Shown: positions 44,161 to 57,949, counted from the stretch's first letter. The stretch: 64,000 bases of DNA from Forficula auricularia (GCA_024734495.1 JALMQS010000161.1:2675531-2739530), one strand, 5' to 3'. A program made the numbers and translations. The notes: generated from the letters alone by a model not told the origin.

Positions 44161-47100
44161 AACTCTTAAATGAAATAAAATAGAAACTATAACTTGAATT
44201 ATATCTATTCATTTTCCCCGAAATCAAAAATTCCATTTAAATTTTAATCGAAGGATTATTTGGACAAGCGTCAAATTTTTAGTGGGGTCCGATTCGAACT
44301 GTGCCGGCTTATTTAATGATTGTGCTGTCCTCTTATTTTGATTAATAATATGTATATAAACAACTAGTAATAAATTTTACTATGTTATTTTTTACTTCTT
44401 TTTTGTGGTCAAAGCATAGCTTTGCATTTATCCGATAATTATATTTAATCGCGATGAAAAATGAATTACGACTTTGACCTTTTGAGTATAAAATGTATGG
44501 TTCAAAAAATTTGATCATACTTGTGGGGAAAATCACGATAGGGGTGACACCTCTTTGAGTTATTTAGAATTAATAATTTCATGTAATAGAATAGCGAATT
44601 CAACCCTCCTGATATCTATTGGCAGAAAGTTATCGGGTAAACAAAATCTAATTCTCCCATGAGAATAATAATTTACTTCCCCGTTAAAAAGAGTCTATGA
44701 TTTTCGCAAAAGGCGACAACTCTAAGATAAATTTAAGAGTTAATTTCTTTTATAATTAACCAAAATTTTTAATTGTTATTTTGATTAAATATTTCCTAAG
44801 TAGCTATATATTTTTTTTTCTGTTTTTCTTTAAACTTTCCAAGGATTGTTTGTTTTTTCCTCAACGACCACTGTTCAAAGAGAGAAAAACCCACCCCAGA
44901 TTGATTGCTCTCCCATCTTCTCTAAGTATTTATTTACCAATTCGCTTTTATAAAGTATTTAATCAAAACTTTTAAAAAGGGCTAATTACACGTGTCAATA
45001 CACTCTCAAGTTTCGCAAACAAAATAATACAATTAACTTCCAAATAAAAAAAATAAATAAATCGTTTTCTTTTCAAATTTTTGATAAATTGCTGACGTTA
45101 ACAAGTTTTCATAAATAAATACGAGAGAAATACTCAAAATAAAATTTAAAAGAAAATTAAAAAAAAGTAATAATAATAAATTACCCCATCTGTTTTTATT
45201 GAAACTTTTCAATTCTGAATTCCAATATTTTTTCGAAATAAGAAGACTCTTTGGGTACTTTTGCCACCTCTAATTAAACTTCCTGTTTCATTACTAGCCA
45301 CTTGGTTTATTTTCCAGTTGATTCTCAGAATAATTAAATATGACACCTTTGCGATTTCACATGCTATGATATCTTCGGTCAAATCTTTTTTTAAATTATT
45401 TTGATCTTAAAAAGGTACAACTATAAGTCAAGGTTATTCTTTACATAAAATGAAGAATACTATTTACTTTACTTTAATTTGTTGAATAGTTAATTATAAG
45501 CATAATTTTACATATAACCTTCATCCTTTGATAACAGACAATACTAGAATACATTACTAACCTTCTTTTTAAAACCTTATAGAATATATGCACAAGACTT
45601 TTTTTTATAATTGGAGTAAATTTAATAACAATATTTATGTATTTTGGGTTTAAAGTTTTATCAAACACCAATAGTATTTAAGTGCAGAAATCTTATTGAA
45701 GAATTTTACTTTTTTCTTTGCTAGGATCATTAAAATAAATGAATAATATTTCATTATTCGTGTCCATGATTAATTAATAAATGAATAAATTAAACGTAAT
45801 CAAATTTAAAAAGTAGTCTTTTTCCTAAACTTTAAGTGGTTAAACATTCATCTGTAGGCTAGTTGAATTAATTGCGTAAGTCAAAGATATTATGTATATT
45901 AGTCAGTTTTACTGAAGGTGAAACTTGTCTTTTGTTTTTTAATTAATATTAAAATTAAAATAATGGCAAACTACATAAATATAAAAACAAACACTGTTAA
46001 AGGAGACATGAAGTAGCTGGTTTCAGGCTCCTTTGTTGACCATTTTAATCCCTGAAGAAGAAATGCCGATTTTTTAGAGAATGAAAATAACGTTTCAATA
46101 AATTATTTTATTCTCAATTTGTACTTTTCATTATCCTTGGAGTGCCTTTCCATCAATTCTTCATTGAGTTCTATGAGTCGGTCTCCAAAAGAGAATACTC
46201 AAATATAATAACAATGATTAATTATGAGGATAATAAATGAAAAGAGATTTTGGGCGAAGACATCTCATTTGTACGTAATTTAGTCATACGATGAAAAAAT
46301 ATCAATCTGTTCCATGTCCGGTCCATATTCCGGCAAAGTCAACGCCATTGTGTGGCTTAGTTTTCAATAGCTGCTGGCATTTGCTCAAATTAATCACCAC
46401 CTCCGGAAAATTCGGCTCAAGAGGTTTTAAAATAAACCTCTCGGCTTATCTTCCCCATGTATAATGGATGCCGCCCTATAGGTATATTATGATGAAATCC
46501 TTTCTCTCTCTCCACTTGATCTTTTAGCCTTTTATCTGAAAATAAATATTATCACTGACATAAACGTTCTCTGAATGAAAATAGAAAAAACAGAAGCTAG
46601 ATTGATACTATATAACTTCATCATATTTATCCCATACTAATCCATTATAAAGTGTTCAATAAATTTAAATTCAAGCCATAGAAATATTAGAAAATAAATA
46701 AATAATAGGCTTTTATTTTTTATTCTTAGTTTTTTCATTTAGATAAATTTTTGATATCCAAACTATTCTAATAAAATAATGATTTTGACTATGACTTTGA
46801 TTGATTTTCTTAAAAAATACAAACATAAGTGAATCTATAAGTTTTGTAATTGCTATCTTAATATTTTATTTTAAAATATTACAACCTTGAGAGTTTAATT
46901 AATTAATTAATTTTTTATGAAATGGATGAAATTATTCTATATTTTAAACAATTGCTCATTTGAGACAATCCGGAAAGCAGGCCTGGCACTTAGGTTTGAC
47001 TCCTGGGAGATCAAAATCTCTTAACATAAAATATAATTAGATTTTTAAAAAATTATTTTATTTGAAAAAAAAAAAAAAAAAAAAAAAAGAAGAAATTAAA

Positions 47101-47555
47101 GTCACAATCGATTATATTGTTAGTTAAATATGTTTGATTTCTATGACAAAAGGACTCACTTTCTCGGAAGATGAACCCAAGTTCCAATCTTGCATTCCAA
47201 ACAGTTGGATGAGAGTTATATCCTTTCGACTTGTATTTTATTTTATTTTATGAAAACCACACCTAAAACTTTGAATAATTCTTTATTAAATCCTTATAAT
47301 TAAAAAAATCCAATCCAATTTCACTTACTTAAAAATAATAAATAAATTAAACTTACATAATGTTTATATCTTATAAATTATTATTATTATTTTTACCATA
47401 ATAGCGTTTGCTCTAGCCCCTTGCTTAGCGGCAACCTGGTGCACAACGTTTGCAGAAGTGAAATTGTAAAGTAGTTATAGAAATAATTATTTTTAGAAAG
47501 GATGAACCAAGGGATCCATATTTTATAACTTGACTCTTTGACCACTAGATCATCA
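44161..47555. other. Long A+T-rich stretch, nothing firmly recognised
   Basis: Frames at 44342, 44781 and 45474 are F/K/I-rich and not recognisable. At 46979-47025 a degenerate tRNA-like phrase (TTTGACTCCTGGGAG) may be a SINE scrap, and a run of about 23 As ends at 47089. The part 46350-46490 is less A+T-rich without a clear feature. Confidence 0.4.
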
Positions 47556-47559
47556 AATT

Positions 47560-47900
47560 ATTCATAATAGAAAATAAAAAAAAATCAATAAAATATGCTA
47601 AGGCCATCCCATGACTTGACCATAAACCTGGCCTCCTCCCTCCCCGGCCATTTTACGAAGCTAATTTAAAAGTTCCCCAAAGCCCTATAGGCTAACTGTG
47701 CAAAATTTGGTCCAAATCGGACAAAAAGTTCAACTTTTTACCCCTCCCCCCCTCTCCTGCTTTTTTTAAAATTTATGAACCGATTTCTAATAAACTCTTA
47801 ATCTCACTACCTATTAAATATCAAATTTGGTTTTGACACCTTCATTGGTTTTTGAGCTAAAGCGAACACGAAATTAGCTAAAACACACATACTAACAGAC
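47560..47900 (+). mobile_element. Probable decayed transposable element, class unknown
   Basis: Phrases such as TGTGCAAAATTTGGTCCAAA, GATTTCTAATAA and TTTTTGAGCTAAAGCGAACA followed by a CACACATACTAACAGACAT stretch recall a repeat wording common in arthropod genomes. No ends seen. Confidence 0.35.
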
Positions 47901-50900
47901 ATTTTGACAAAATAATTATTATCTCTTAAAATATAGGGTTTTTCGATATTCCCTATACAAAGTTTTATTGTAAAGTAAAAATAATAATAATAATAATAAT
48001 AATTATAATAATTACTCCTATTAAAGTTAAGAAGAATTTCTTATCTTGATCAATACATTACATCTTTTTCATCAAAATCACTAATTCGTATTATATAACA
48101 AATAAATATTTATTCAATTCTCAATTGATGGATATTATTATAATGAACAATTGAACTGTTGTACAAATAAGTATACATTTGTAAGTCAATCAATACGGCC
48201 TTTTGAACCCGCCATGCACAGGTTATATTGACTAGATTAGTATATAAGTAAGCACTTGATAATGACTCAGCAAAGCTTGAATCAATTCAGTAATCAAAAT
48301 ATAAATACATATTATAAAAATATTTATTTTCATTAAAAATTCTAAATTTTAGGAAAAAGTGGAAACTGTCCGCAAACTTTAGTTTTTTTTTTTGTCAATT
48401 TTTATCAGCAAAAAGTTAGAATTCGACATTTATAGTATGGTACAGAAGTGTAGTTTATTAATACAATATTGCGAGACAAATTTCAGCTTATAAACTACTA
48501 CCCTATATGAAATTATAGCTTTCCATCAAAAGATTTAATTATTTTTCTGATTTCTGTTTTTAGAATCGAAAGAAATGAAGTTAAAAGATCAAAATTTCTT
48601 ACCTTCCCTATTTGTTTTACAAATAAAAACATTTTGGAATCAGCAAAAGTTTTTTCGGGCTTTTGTTTTCGAGTTAAAATGAATATAATATCTAGATACT
48701 CATAATTGATTAGGTTTGAAAATAATTTTTATCCACGTTTCAGTCATTTCTAAAATCAAATAAAAAAAAAAAAAAATAATAAACTTTGAGTGAATTCACT
48801 TCTCAAAGCGCTGAGCAAACAGTGGAGTTTTAAACCACCACCCCAAACAAAAAAATGGATGTGCCAAATCATACCATTGAATATCTCTTTTGAATTACTA
48901 TTAAACATAGTATCTTATAATTTTTATTTTATTCTATCCCTGTCGCACACTTTGAGCCTACAATATCCAGACCCACAAATATTCATACTGTCAGATACAA
49001 CATCAACTTTTTAAAAATGATCCCACAATTCAAATACTATTTTTAAACACGAATAAGGATAAAATGAAAAATTTTAGAGTTGAAAATAAAATCCAAATCA
49101 AAGCGAATATTCTTCATTTCAGATATTACTAAACTCGATAAGCCTTAAAAAAAATAATAAAATTGTATTCAATTAATCGTTTGAAAAGCTTCGCCCACCC
49201 TAAATCCCAAATGAACTTGAATATTAACCTTCAATTCCATGATTAGTAGCAATTATACAACAGAGCAGATGGTTTGTTGAGTATCAAGGGAAATCAGAGT
49301 AAGACAAATTTGCATTATCAATTAGGATTAACCCTGCCAGTTATTAGCTTGCAATATCATATAATGAGACTAAGGCATAAGTAGAAAAAATATCCATTTT
49401 TCGAAAAAGGGAATTTAAAATGATTAGCTTAAGTTTTTTAGTATAAGATTACGGATTTATAAAACAATCATTTGGCTAATCCAGAGCTCTTATTCGTGTA
49501 TAAATTGCCTTCAATATAAGGTGCCTCACATTTAGAGAGGTATGGTTTATTTTCAAAACTCTATAGTATTCTTGCTGCAGAAAATGTTCACAAATGTCGT
49601 TTTCCCTTCTTCACCTGAATTTTCATCAAAGGTGTCTATCTCTATGGTTTAAAAACAGAATTGATTGTACTATATTTAAATCGAAGATATCTTACACTTG
49701 GTCTTGAGGTAAACCAGCAATGTATTAAAAGAAAAATCCCTGGCTATATTTATATGTGAATAATGATACCTACTAATAATTACCTACTAATTGATAGAAC
49801 TAGTTCAAAGCAAAAAATCCATTTGTATCAATTAATTTCTTTTCTAAAAGATATAAGAAGCCTCCAAAGGAAGACCTATTCGAATATTTCTAAAATAATT
49901 TTCAAGCATAATTTGTTCTGTTTGTGTATCTGGAATCCGATATCCATTCAAGATACCAACTAATGAACAGAAGCTCGTAAAAAGTTACATCAAGATTTTC
50001 TGATATCTTGGCACAAAAGAATTTGATTTTTTTTTTCAAGAGTTTCTTATTCTATTCCTAGTTTTCTTGGTCTATTGAACTTGACGTTTGTGTCGTGGAT
50101 TAAACTTTGTGCCCCGCTCTAAAGAGATGGTTTGATAATAAATGATCTCATTATATTTCATTCTATATGCAGACTCTTTAGACAGCTGTCTCTACTTGTG
50201 ATCTCCACCCATTTATCAATAGATCTATTTCTTTTTCTGTCATGGCGAGAACGGACTATAATCTTTTTGTTCTTTTCAAATGATCGAACATAAGGTCAGG
50301 TGAATTATAATAATTAGATGATTTGAGAAATTTTTAAAAATATCATATACGGAAGTCTATGTTATTTTCTTTGAAATAATATACGTTTGAAATATTGATA
50401 ACATACACTAATTAGCTAGTCTTATTCTCTTAAAATTTGCTTCGAATACAACTTTCTAGCTTTCTACCCATGGAAAGACACAATTCTCATGTCTCTATTG
50501 AAACAATTCAAAAACCAAACAAATTGAACATGCTTGTAGCGAGGTTACCCATAAAAAAGTGAAAGAAAAAATTGCCAAACAAAATTACACACGATGCCGT
50601 CATTATATAAATATATATTTAGAGGCTGCTTAAATGATTAGTGTTTGATAGAGGGGTAACCCATAAAAACCGTCCCATAAAACGACACTCGATTATCTCA
50701 TAATATTACATATCTACTTCGATTTCTTATACTGTTCCAATGTACCTACTAATTTTTTATAGATACAACCATAGTTATGGAAGCTCGAGGGGTGAACCGC
50801 GATTGAAATTGTCTACACGTTTTTGAAATTATGTGGAATTATTTTGGAATTCATTAAATAATGCCTTTTCATTTGAAATGGGAAGTGGAAGTACACGATA

Positions 50901-51368
50901 TTAGGTCACGGTTCACCACTCGTGGAAACACATTTCATGGTAAAATATTATAACTAACCCTAAAGACTACCTAGCAGAAAGCGTACCTAGTCTTGTATAA
51001 ACATTCACTTTTCTTTTAATTTTCTTCTCAGATTCAAGAGTAAATTTTTGGTATTAAAAATATAAATGCAACGATCATTATATGATTCTATCATTATTGA
51101 CTTCAATTAGAATGATAGAATCGATCTTTGGAAATGACCAAGCGATAGTGTTTTCTGTTGATTTAGTCAATTATAAATTCTAGTTTAATCATTTGATCGT
51201 AATTATTATAATATGTTTCTATTTTTATTTGGTGACATGTTTTTATACTAGAAATAAACTTTATACTTTACTGGAAAAAGTACACTCTATAAATCTAAAA
51301 TAGGTTAAAATATGAATGGTTTTACTAGGGTGTTTAAATATATAGCTAGCCTAAAAAACATTTAAATT
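47901..51368. other. Long A+T-rich stretch, nothing recognised
   Basis: Includes an ATA microsatellite near 47970-48003. Frames at 48790-49014 and 49763-49963 match nothing known. No transposon termini or tRNA-like boxes were found. Confidence 0.4.
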
Positions 51369-51445
51369 AGAAGTGCTCACTGGTGTAGTGGTGAGAGCTC
51401 TTGCCTTAGAATTGTGAGACTTCAGTTCGACTCATGTATCAGTGT
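51369..51445 (+). repeat. tRNA-like SINE head
   Basis: A-box-like TGGTGTAGTGGTGAGAGC and B-box-like AGTTCGACTC with CAGTG/CACTG-type closing ends. It does not make a full cloverleaf; the following tail is A+T-rich. Probably a SINE or tRNA pseudogene. Confidence 0.55.
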
Positions 51446-51756
51446 TTTTCTTCAAAAAAATTTCGTTAATCCTAAGGCAATTATTATATCGTCGCTGTTA
51501 TATCAAAATGTCGTATGTAAAAATCTACACTTTTCAGCAGCTCTGTTTTCATTTTGTATTAACCCTAACTAAATACTGGCGTTTTGTTTTTAATCTGTAA
51601 CTTAAGTGATAACATAGAACAATTTGAGATCAGATGTAGCTAACAAATACAATAAATTTTTTTGCTAATATTGTTAGAGTTCGTGGCTGTGATGAAACTG
51701 TACTAGATGAAGGAGGAGGTATCAGCCAAAGATGGAATCACTGGGTTCAATAAAAC

Positions 51757-51812
51757 ACCTTTAATAAGACGTTTCGGCCTGAATTTTATTTGGCCATCTT
51801 CAGTCAATTAGG
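51757..51812 (-). ncRNA. Hammerhead-like motif, family B2 left arm
   Basis: On the minus strand: CTGAAGA (complement of 51797-51803), extra T, GGCC, loop, GGCC, GAAAC, GTC (complement of 51768-51770). Full core apart from the extra base. Confidence 0.6.
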
Positions 51813-52231
51813 CTAAAAGTTTTTTTTTTTACAAATGGATGTTAATTGATATATTTTTTATACATAATTATAAGTTGACCAAGTTGGTTGTTTAGGCTAA
51901 CAGTTATACACAAAATGCAGTACACATATGTGATCGGACCAAGCCTTGTCAAAAATAAAATTTTTTTTAGCTTCATGTGAATTTATAATGTGCCTGGACC
52001 CAAACGTTTCAGAATGAAAGTAATGAGTTTATATACATTTTTTCTATATATTACATTATAATTAAATATTTGACCCTTATGGGAGGTCATCATATATCTG
52101 ATCATTATTTATTTACAAACAAAAATCCAAATTAGAATTTAATTACTTTTAAATCACATGCATTTCTTCCATTCAATCAAATTATAGAATTCTTATCAAA
52201 AAATCCTAAAAAAGGTTTTTATATATTAAGA

Positions 52232-52549
52232 TCAAGAGAACAACTTTTGGCTCATATCACACATGATAGATGTGTAAATATTGAATAGAAACATACAATC
52301 TCTTTTAAAATTGATAGCCTTTTCACCTGCTATTTTTATATATAGCATTTCGGCTATGGATCTTTTAAAGTAATTATCAATCTTGACCAATATACGCGCA
52401 TTATCGTAATCAAAAGAATGACTATGTTCAGCTGCATGGGTGGAGAGTGCTGTGTTGTTCTTTTTATTTCGAACACTTATGTTTTTATACTCATGTTCAT
52501 ATACTCTAATTTTTAGTGAACGTGATTGATAAACGAGAAATTTTTTCAG
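52232..52549 (-). pseudogene. Penelope-like GIY-YIG endonuclease C-terminal remnant
   Basis: An uninterrupted minus-strand frame of about 105 codons ends at the stop complementary to 52232-52234. It reads Y-Q-S-R-S-L-K-I-R-V-Y-E-H, then N-N-T-A-L-S-T-H, H-S-F-D-Y, R-S-I-A-E-M-L-Y-I and K-A-I-N-F-K-R-D. This order (a degenerate Y-x-G-S/T strand, R-x-x-E-H, the S/A-L-x-x-H step, H-x-F-D, R-x-x-E-x-x-x-I, I-N) is that of the GIY-YIG endonuclease domain at the C-terminus of Penelope-like reverse transcriptases. The first GIY strand and all RT sequence are missing: the frame begins at the junction with the inverted right arm near 52549. The R, E and N expected in the active site are present, but the truncated domain should be inactive. 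No start codon is meaningful. The assignment is from remembered family motifs and is supported by the hammerhead-bearing arms. Confidence 0.75.
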
Positions 52550-52604
52550 CCTAATTGACTGAAAATGGCCAAATAAAATTCAGGCCGAAACGTCTTATTA
52601 AAGG
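52550..52604 (+). ncRNA. Hammerhead-like motif, family B2 right arm
   Basis: CTGAAAA (52559-52565; the invariant G8 is A here), extra T, GGCC...GGCC, GAAAC (52587-52591), GTC (52592-52594). The core substitution should inactivate it. Confidence 0.5.
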
Positions 52605-52676
52605 TGTTTTATTGAACCCAGTGATTCCATCTTTGGCTGATACCTCCTCCTTCATCTAGTACATTTTTTTGCTAAT

Positions 52677-55127
52677 TTTGACATAGGACATTTTGATATT
52701 AGAGTGACGATATATAATATTTTTCGACGAAAATTTAATCAAGCATTGCCAGTTAATATATAAAATTAGTGGAAGGGACTTGAGTAATGGGGCTGCGAGA
52801 CTTGGGTCCGTCCTTTGACCTCGATCAATACAGTCCTATAGCTAGATGAATAAAAAATTGTAATTATCTCTGAAACGTTAATAAAGCTAGATGGTTCAAT
52901 GGAGCGATTAAGGGACGACAATTTGTATATAATGTTTAGACAAGGACGTTCAGCTTGGTTTAAATAAATTAAATAAATTCACTTTGACAAATTAACAACT
53001 GCACATTTTAATTAACGATATACTTTTAGGCACCCTTATACAAATACCTAATTTCAATTTTATATTTATTTATTATTTCTTGTCTTAGAGCTAAATGTGA
53101 CATAATTTATTGAAAATTCAAACCATTTGGCAAAAATTCAATTTTTTTAATAATTGCCAAGAAAATACAAGTCTTAGAAATATTTTTGGCTCATTTTAAC
53201 TGTACTAAAAATTTCAAATTTCAATTTTTTTTTTTTATATCATCGCAAATCCGAGGAGATAGTCAAAATTCGATTACAAGATTCTACTATTCTAAAGATT
53301 TTTCCCTTTTAAGATAGTTGTTTCACCATATGAGTAGGTAGTTAGGATTTTTTCGAAATTTAGCCAGATTATTATTTAAATACTTCTCCATCGATTGGTG
53401 GCAAAACGAAATTTATGAACAATATACATAGTTCCGGAGATATTAAATTCCAAAGATAGAGTTTTTCAGGCTCTTATACATTGCACTATATGGGATATCG
53501 GAAAGTTTACATACATATTTAATTATAATTAAGAAACTTTTCTTACAATTGTTATAAATAACTAAACCAACATTAAACAATAACTAATACATTTTTTAAG
53601 ACAATTTTGATTCATAGTTACCACACAGTTTCTGAGATAATAATGAATAAACAATGAAAAATGTATAAATAAAAATTTACATCAAAACAAGCTGGCAACA
53701 ACGCATGTATTTAACCTCAAAGTGGGTTAACTTTGGTAATTTTTTTGACGTTTTTTCGCTTCCGTCATTGTCGCAACAGCTTTCAATCGCTTATTAAGAA
53801 CTTTTTGTATTATAAATCTTCCTTTATAATGTACTTTATCTGACATTTTTATGATAAAATATATACAAGCTCGTACAGTGTTGCCAGATTTGTCAAACGA
53901 GCACGGGATTGGCTAGTAGTGGTACATAAACAGGAAAAAGTTTTGGGCTTAAATCCTTATTGTCTGTTCTATATACTCTAGCATTAACTTTTTACTAGTA
54001 TTGTTGCGAAACAACTATCTTAAGCTGGCCAAGAAAGCAAATAAAAAAATATGAGGTAGTTAAATTATGTTGTTAATATTTATATTATATTAATTTAAAT
54101 TATATTTTTTACTATTAATTCCTGTAGTTAATTAAATATTGGATTGTCATTAAAAATATGTATAAGTGCAAACTTTCGAGAAAATTGAAAGAAAGAAGAT
54201 GTTCGCAATACTTTTACAAGATTCTATCAAAAGCACACACTTTTTTAAAGAACACTAAAAATATAAAAATATTTTAATATTTCAGTTAGAATCGAAAATT
54301 ATTGTGAAGCAGACATTTTATTAAGAAGTTCATTATCAATCACACGAGCAACACTGATTTCTAAAGATAACAAAAGAGATCTCAATAAATGAGTTAAAAG
54401 ATGGGGCGATTAAGTAAGACAATTGGAAGACATCGAGAACATTAATTTCAACCTCGGAAACATTAAAATGATTATATCTAATATATCTCTAGTCATCGGA
54501 GGTCTGCTCTGCGTGATGCATCATCTTCATAGGCCATTCATTAACAGATAAAACTTCTTTATTGGCTGTCATAAAAGAAATTCTCACGATTCGCTCTCTA
54601 TCTCTACCCTTTATACCATTAAACTTTTACTTTTTGTATTTACTTTAAAAACCATCGATTAAACCATAAAAAATTAATATACCTATAATATATTTTTTTT
54701 TTGTTTACTTTTGCTCTATATCTTGATTAAAGTTAATAGGAAACATTTTTTTATAACCTACACAGGACCCACCCACAATTTTAGTATTTTGGTTTATTTA
54801 TATAAAACTATAATATATATAAAAACTTTTTATATGTTAAATGGAGGAAAAAGTCGAAACTTTTTCAAGTTTCGTTGCGCTGAGCGCAAATTTTAGTAAT
54901 TGATAATTTTTGGCAGCGAAATACTTGAACTAGATGGCACAGAGATGCAGTTTATTGATAACAAATGAACACAGAGTTATATTTTTGTAATCAAAGAGAG
55001 TGTCCTATAGTAAATGCTGCTTATAGATAATTTTGTTTGCATATCAGAAAGGGAGACGTCCTATTAGGAAGCAAATTCAACCTTTATTTTATTGACAAGA
55101 TTTTGTTTTGCCAAACAAATAAATTAT
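52677..55127. other. Long A+T-rich stretch, nothing firmly recognised
   Basis: At 53255-53290 there is a short match to the SINE tail phrase AAGATTCTAC. No coding signature; the frame at 54711-54896 is not recognisable. Confidence 0.4.
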
Positions 55128-55135
55128 ATAAGTAC

Positions 55136-56138
55136 CAGTGGCGTGCGGTCCATGGATTCTGTGGATGCGGCGCATCCCTAAAATTTCAAACATATAAAGT
55201 ATTTTCATAAATATATAAGATCGACTTCAAAATTTCAGGAGGGTCTTTAAATTTTCAAATTATTATCCGTTATTTAAATATTTCTATAAAAACATTTTTT
55301 GTATTGATAAGTATATTGGTTCTCGAAATTAAATAAAATTGTTGCATAGTTTCAAGGGGCAATTAAAAAAAAAAAAAAAATGATTGATTTTCCGAAAAGG
55401 GCGCGGATAGAAGGTTTGAAGTCCCTGCCTGGTATATCTTCCAGTTCAAGCGGTCAAGACGTCCAGACGTGTTCAAGTCGAATAAAAATTATTCTAGCTG
55501 AGGATCTATTAAAATATTAATAATCAAAAAAAAAAACAATAAATAAAGATGATTCGGGAATTTTTGGACTAATCCAATCCAATTAAAAATGTTTTAAAAA
55601 TAACTAATATTTTCTTATACGACAGGCTGATTCATTGTGGAAGACGGTCGATTTCCATCTCAGGGACTGTGGAGATTAAGTCACAAGATTTAATTTCTGA
55701 CTCCTACCCTCACTCACACAAAGTACATTTCCTTTCCTTTACATCCTTTTTTCCTTTCATTGTCATTCAGATCACATAATTTAAAAAGTAATAAGCCGAT
55801 TTGCTTGAAATTGATATCAATGTAAAGCTAAATAAATAAGCTTTAAAGATATATTTATTTTATAAATATCGGCTTGGCCATTTAAAAGAAAAACGACTTT
55901 GTATGCGCGCTTAGAGGTTGAGTCGATTTAGCTGCTCCCGAGTGTAGTATCCGTTTGGGGCGAATGTCCCAAAATATATTTTTTAAAAATCTAATATTAA
56001 ATTTGAAAAATAACGAAAATAATGCCGTATTTGATGAAATTTACAAAAAAAAAAGCGAAGATTAAAATAAAATTTCAAAAAATGAAAGACACTTTTATAA
56101 ACAGCATCCCCTGGTTGAAAAGTCACCACCCGCCACTG
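55136..56138. mobile_element. hAT-like element, about 1 kb, non-autonomous
   Basis: Ends CAGTGGCGTGCGG and CCACCCGCCACTG are inverted, with a second inner block GGATGCGG against CAGCATCC. Flanking octamers ATAAGTAC (55128-55135) and ATAGGAAC (56139-56146) agree at 6 of 8. Inside, 55625-55735 carries SINE-body-like text (GACTCCTACCCTCACTCACA), so a SINE may be nested. No transposase frame is readable. Confidence 0.7.
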
Positions 56139-56146
56139 ATAGGAAC

Positions 56147-57294
56147 ATATTTATATTTGGTAAATTGCATCCAGCAGAGGGCAAACTCATTGATTTCTGT
56201 TTATGAACCATTTTTTATTTATTATTATTATTTTTAAATGTTTTAAAAAACTTTATTATATTTTTTCTTTTTTCTATTATATTTTTCTAAAAATTTTAAT
56301 AATTTTTAAAAATTATATTTTAATTTAATGTTAGATCGATTATTAAAGAGTGTTAATACAAAGTTGAATTGTTCAAGTCCCACAAAAATATTTTTATTTA
56401 TATGCTATTGTTTTTTTGTTTTTTTTATATCCATATTCTATTCTTTTTACTTTATTTCAAAAGTTATTTCGTTACTTTATATAAAGGGTTAATCCACTCT
56501 CGTTTGGTGTTTCTAAAAAAAAAGAAAATAAATAAATAACCTTTTGCCATATCTTTTTTACCTCAAATAAAAACACAAAAGAGACTTTTTTTTATTTATT
56601 TCAGTGAATTTGATTTTGATTGATATGTAACAAAAGAATATATATTTACCGTTGAAATGCAAAGAAGATCAAGCAATATTTTTGAACCTAATGCCTGATT
56701 TATTTATTATTGAATTGAATAAATCGATTGCGATGCAGAAAGAGTGAAAGAGGAGTTGCCTGGGTGGTTAAAGAGGAAATAGCGAATACCGAGCCGGAAG
56801 AATCCTGCTTTATGAAAGGAATAAAATGAAGGGAAAGAAATGCGAAATGGTCCTTATCTCGTGGCTTGTTTGATGCTTGATGCTTTGGTCCGCTCTCTGT
56901 ATACGTATATAGGATCGGCAGTTCACTTAGCAACGAGCTGAGAGATCCTCTTGAAACTATCTTTGATGATGGAATCGTCCACATTCTTTGCAAGAAATCT
57001 ACGGAAAATTCACGAAACTTTGTAATTGACTAACGAGTTTGGAAACAAATTGCAACAACCCCCTCCTTTCACATCCTCCCCCTTTGCAACCCCTTCTTTT
57101 TAAACCCCACTCCGTTTTAAGTTGGAAAAAAGTGAATCTCCTCCGGATAACGTTTATTTCCTATTTGATATTAAAAGTAGAATATTGTCATTCGATTTTC
57201 AAAATGCTACCATAGAAAAAAAAAGGAACCTCGATCAGAGATGAATAAAATATTAAATAAGCGGATATTATAAAGAGAGAGGTTTTTGTCTCGA
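56147..57294. other. Unique sequence, G+C-richer in its right half
   Basis: The part 56700-57130 is less A+T-rich. A 97-codon minus-strand frame (56700-56993) lies within it but resembles nothing I know and has no clear splice or start context. A C-rich patch follows at 57058-57110. Confidence 0.35.
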
Positions 57295-57360
57295 GGGTGT
57301 GAGCTGACTGCCCGGATAGCGTGTTAGTTCTCAGGTTCGACTCCTGGGGGGATGAATCCC
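57295..57360 (+). repeat. tRNA-like SINE head fragment
   Basis: AGCTGACTGCCCGGATAGCG followed by B-box-like AGGTTCGACTCCTGG. Cloverleaf incomplete. Confidence 0.5.
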
Positions 57361-57689
57361 CTCTGATATCGCAATTTATAAATTAAATATTTCTACTAAA
57401 ATCTTAGAATTTGTCCGAAAAAGATTGATTGAATTCTTTCTCTTTTAAAATACATCTTGATTAATCTGAACCCGAGCTGATTTTTTGAAAAAACTACCAA
57501 CTATTTTCAAAAAAAAGATGCTCAAAACTTTAATCATGGATATTATAAAGTAAAAGAATAATCCCTTTTTGATTGTTTTTATTTAATTGGGCCCCTCTGT
57601 CTGTCTATATCAGTGATGGTGAACCTTTTTAACAAATGGATCAAAATTTTTTCATTATTTTTTTTAATACTAGCCCGTGGGTCACTAAG
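57361..57689. other. Unrecognised sequence with a hAT-like scrap
   Basis: CAGTGATGGTGAACCTTTTT at 57611-57630 looks like a hAT left end, and CCCGTGGGTCACTAA at 57674 like interior text. No right end found. Confidence 0.4.
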
Positions 57690-57949
57690 TAAAGCCTAGT
57701 TTACACGGACTTAGTATTTGCCATTAGTACTATTTCAATTACTAAGCACTTAGCAGACTAACTGGTTAGTAGTGGCTCGCACGTGTCCACTAATAACCAA
57801 TGTAATTAGTGTATTTTATTAAGGGAGAATGGTCTGAGTTCTTGGTGAAACATGTTTTAAATAAAGTAAAGAAAATTTTTGAAAAATTGTCTTTACTTTA
57901 TTTAATTAGTGCATAATTAATAGAGATTGTGGTGTTGGTTCAATCTTTA

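Larger units (their letters stand above)
51670..52662 (-). mobile_element. Penelope-like element, family B (B2), internally deleted
   Basis: Flanked by a perfect 14-bp duplication ATTTTTTTGCTAAT (51656-51669 and 52663-52676). A 31-bp tail (51670-51700) shares GGCTGTGATGAAA with copy B1. Arms (about 51701-51816 and 52546-52662) are inverted. The left side continues through arm sequence also seen in B1, broken by about 80 extra bp at 51817-51895, then a 3' UTR. An endonuclease remnant abuts the right arm. The tail lies 3' of the coding strand. RT is absent, so it is non-autonomous. Confidence 0.9.

Noticed and set aside
46048..46110. CCTGAAGAAG followed by a distant AACGTTTC
   Set aside because: No stem II and the GAAAC is in the wrong orientation.
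56700..56993. 97-codon minus-strand frame
   Set aside because: Lies in G+C-richer unique DNA but shows no known domain; kept only as a note in the region entry.
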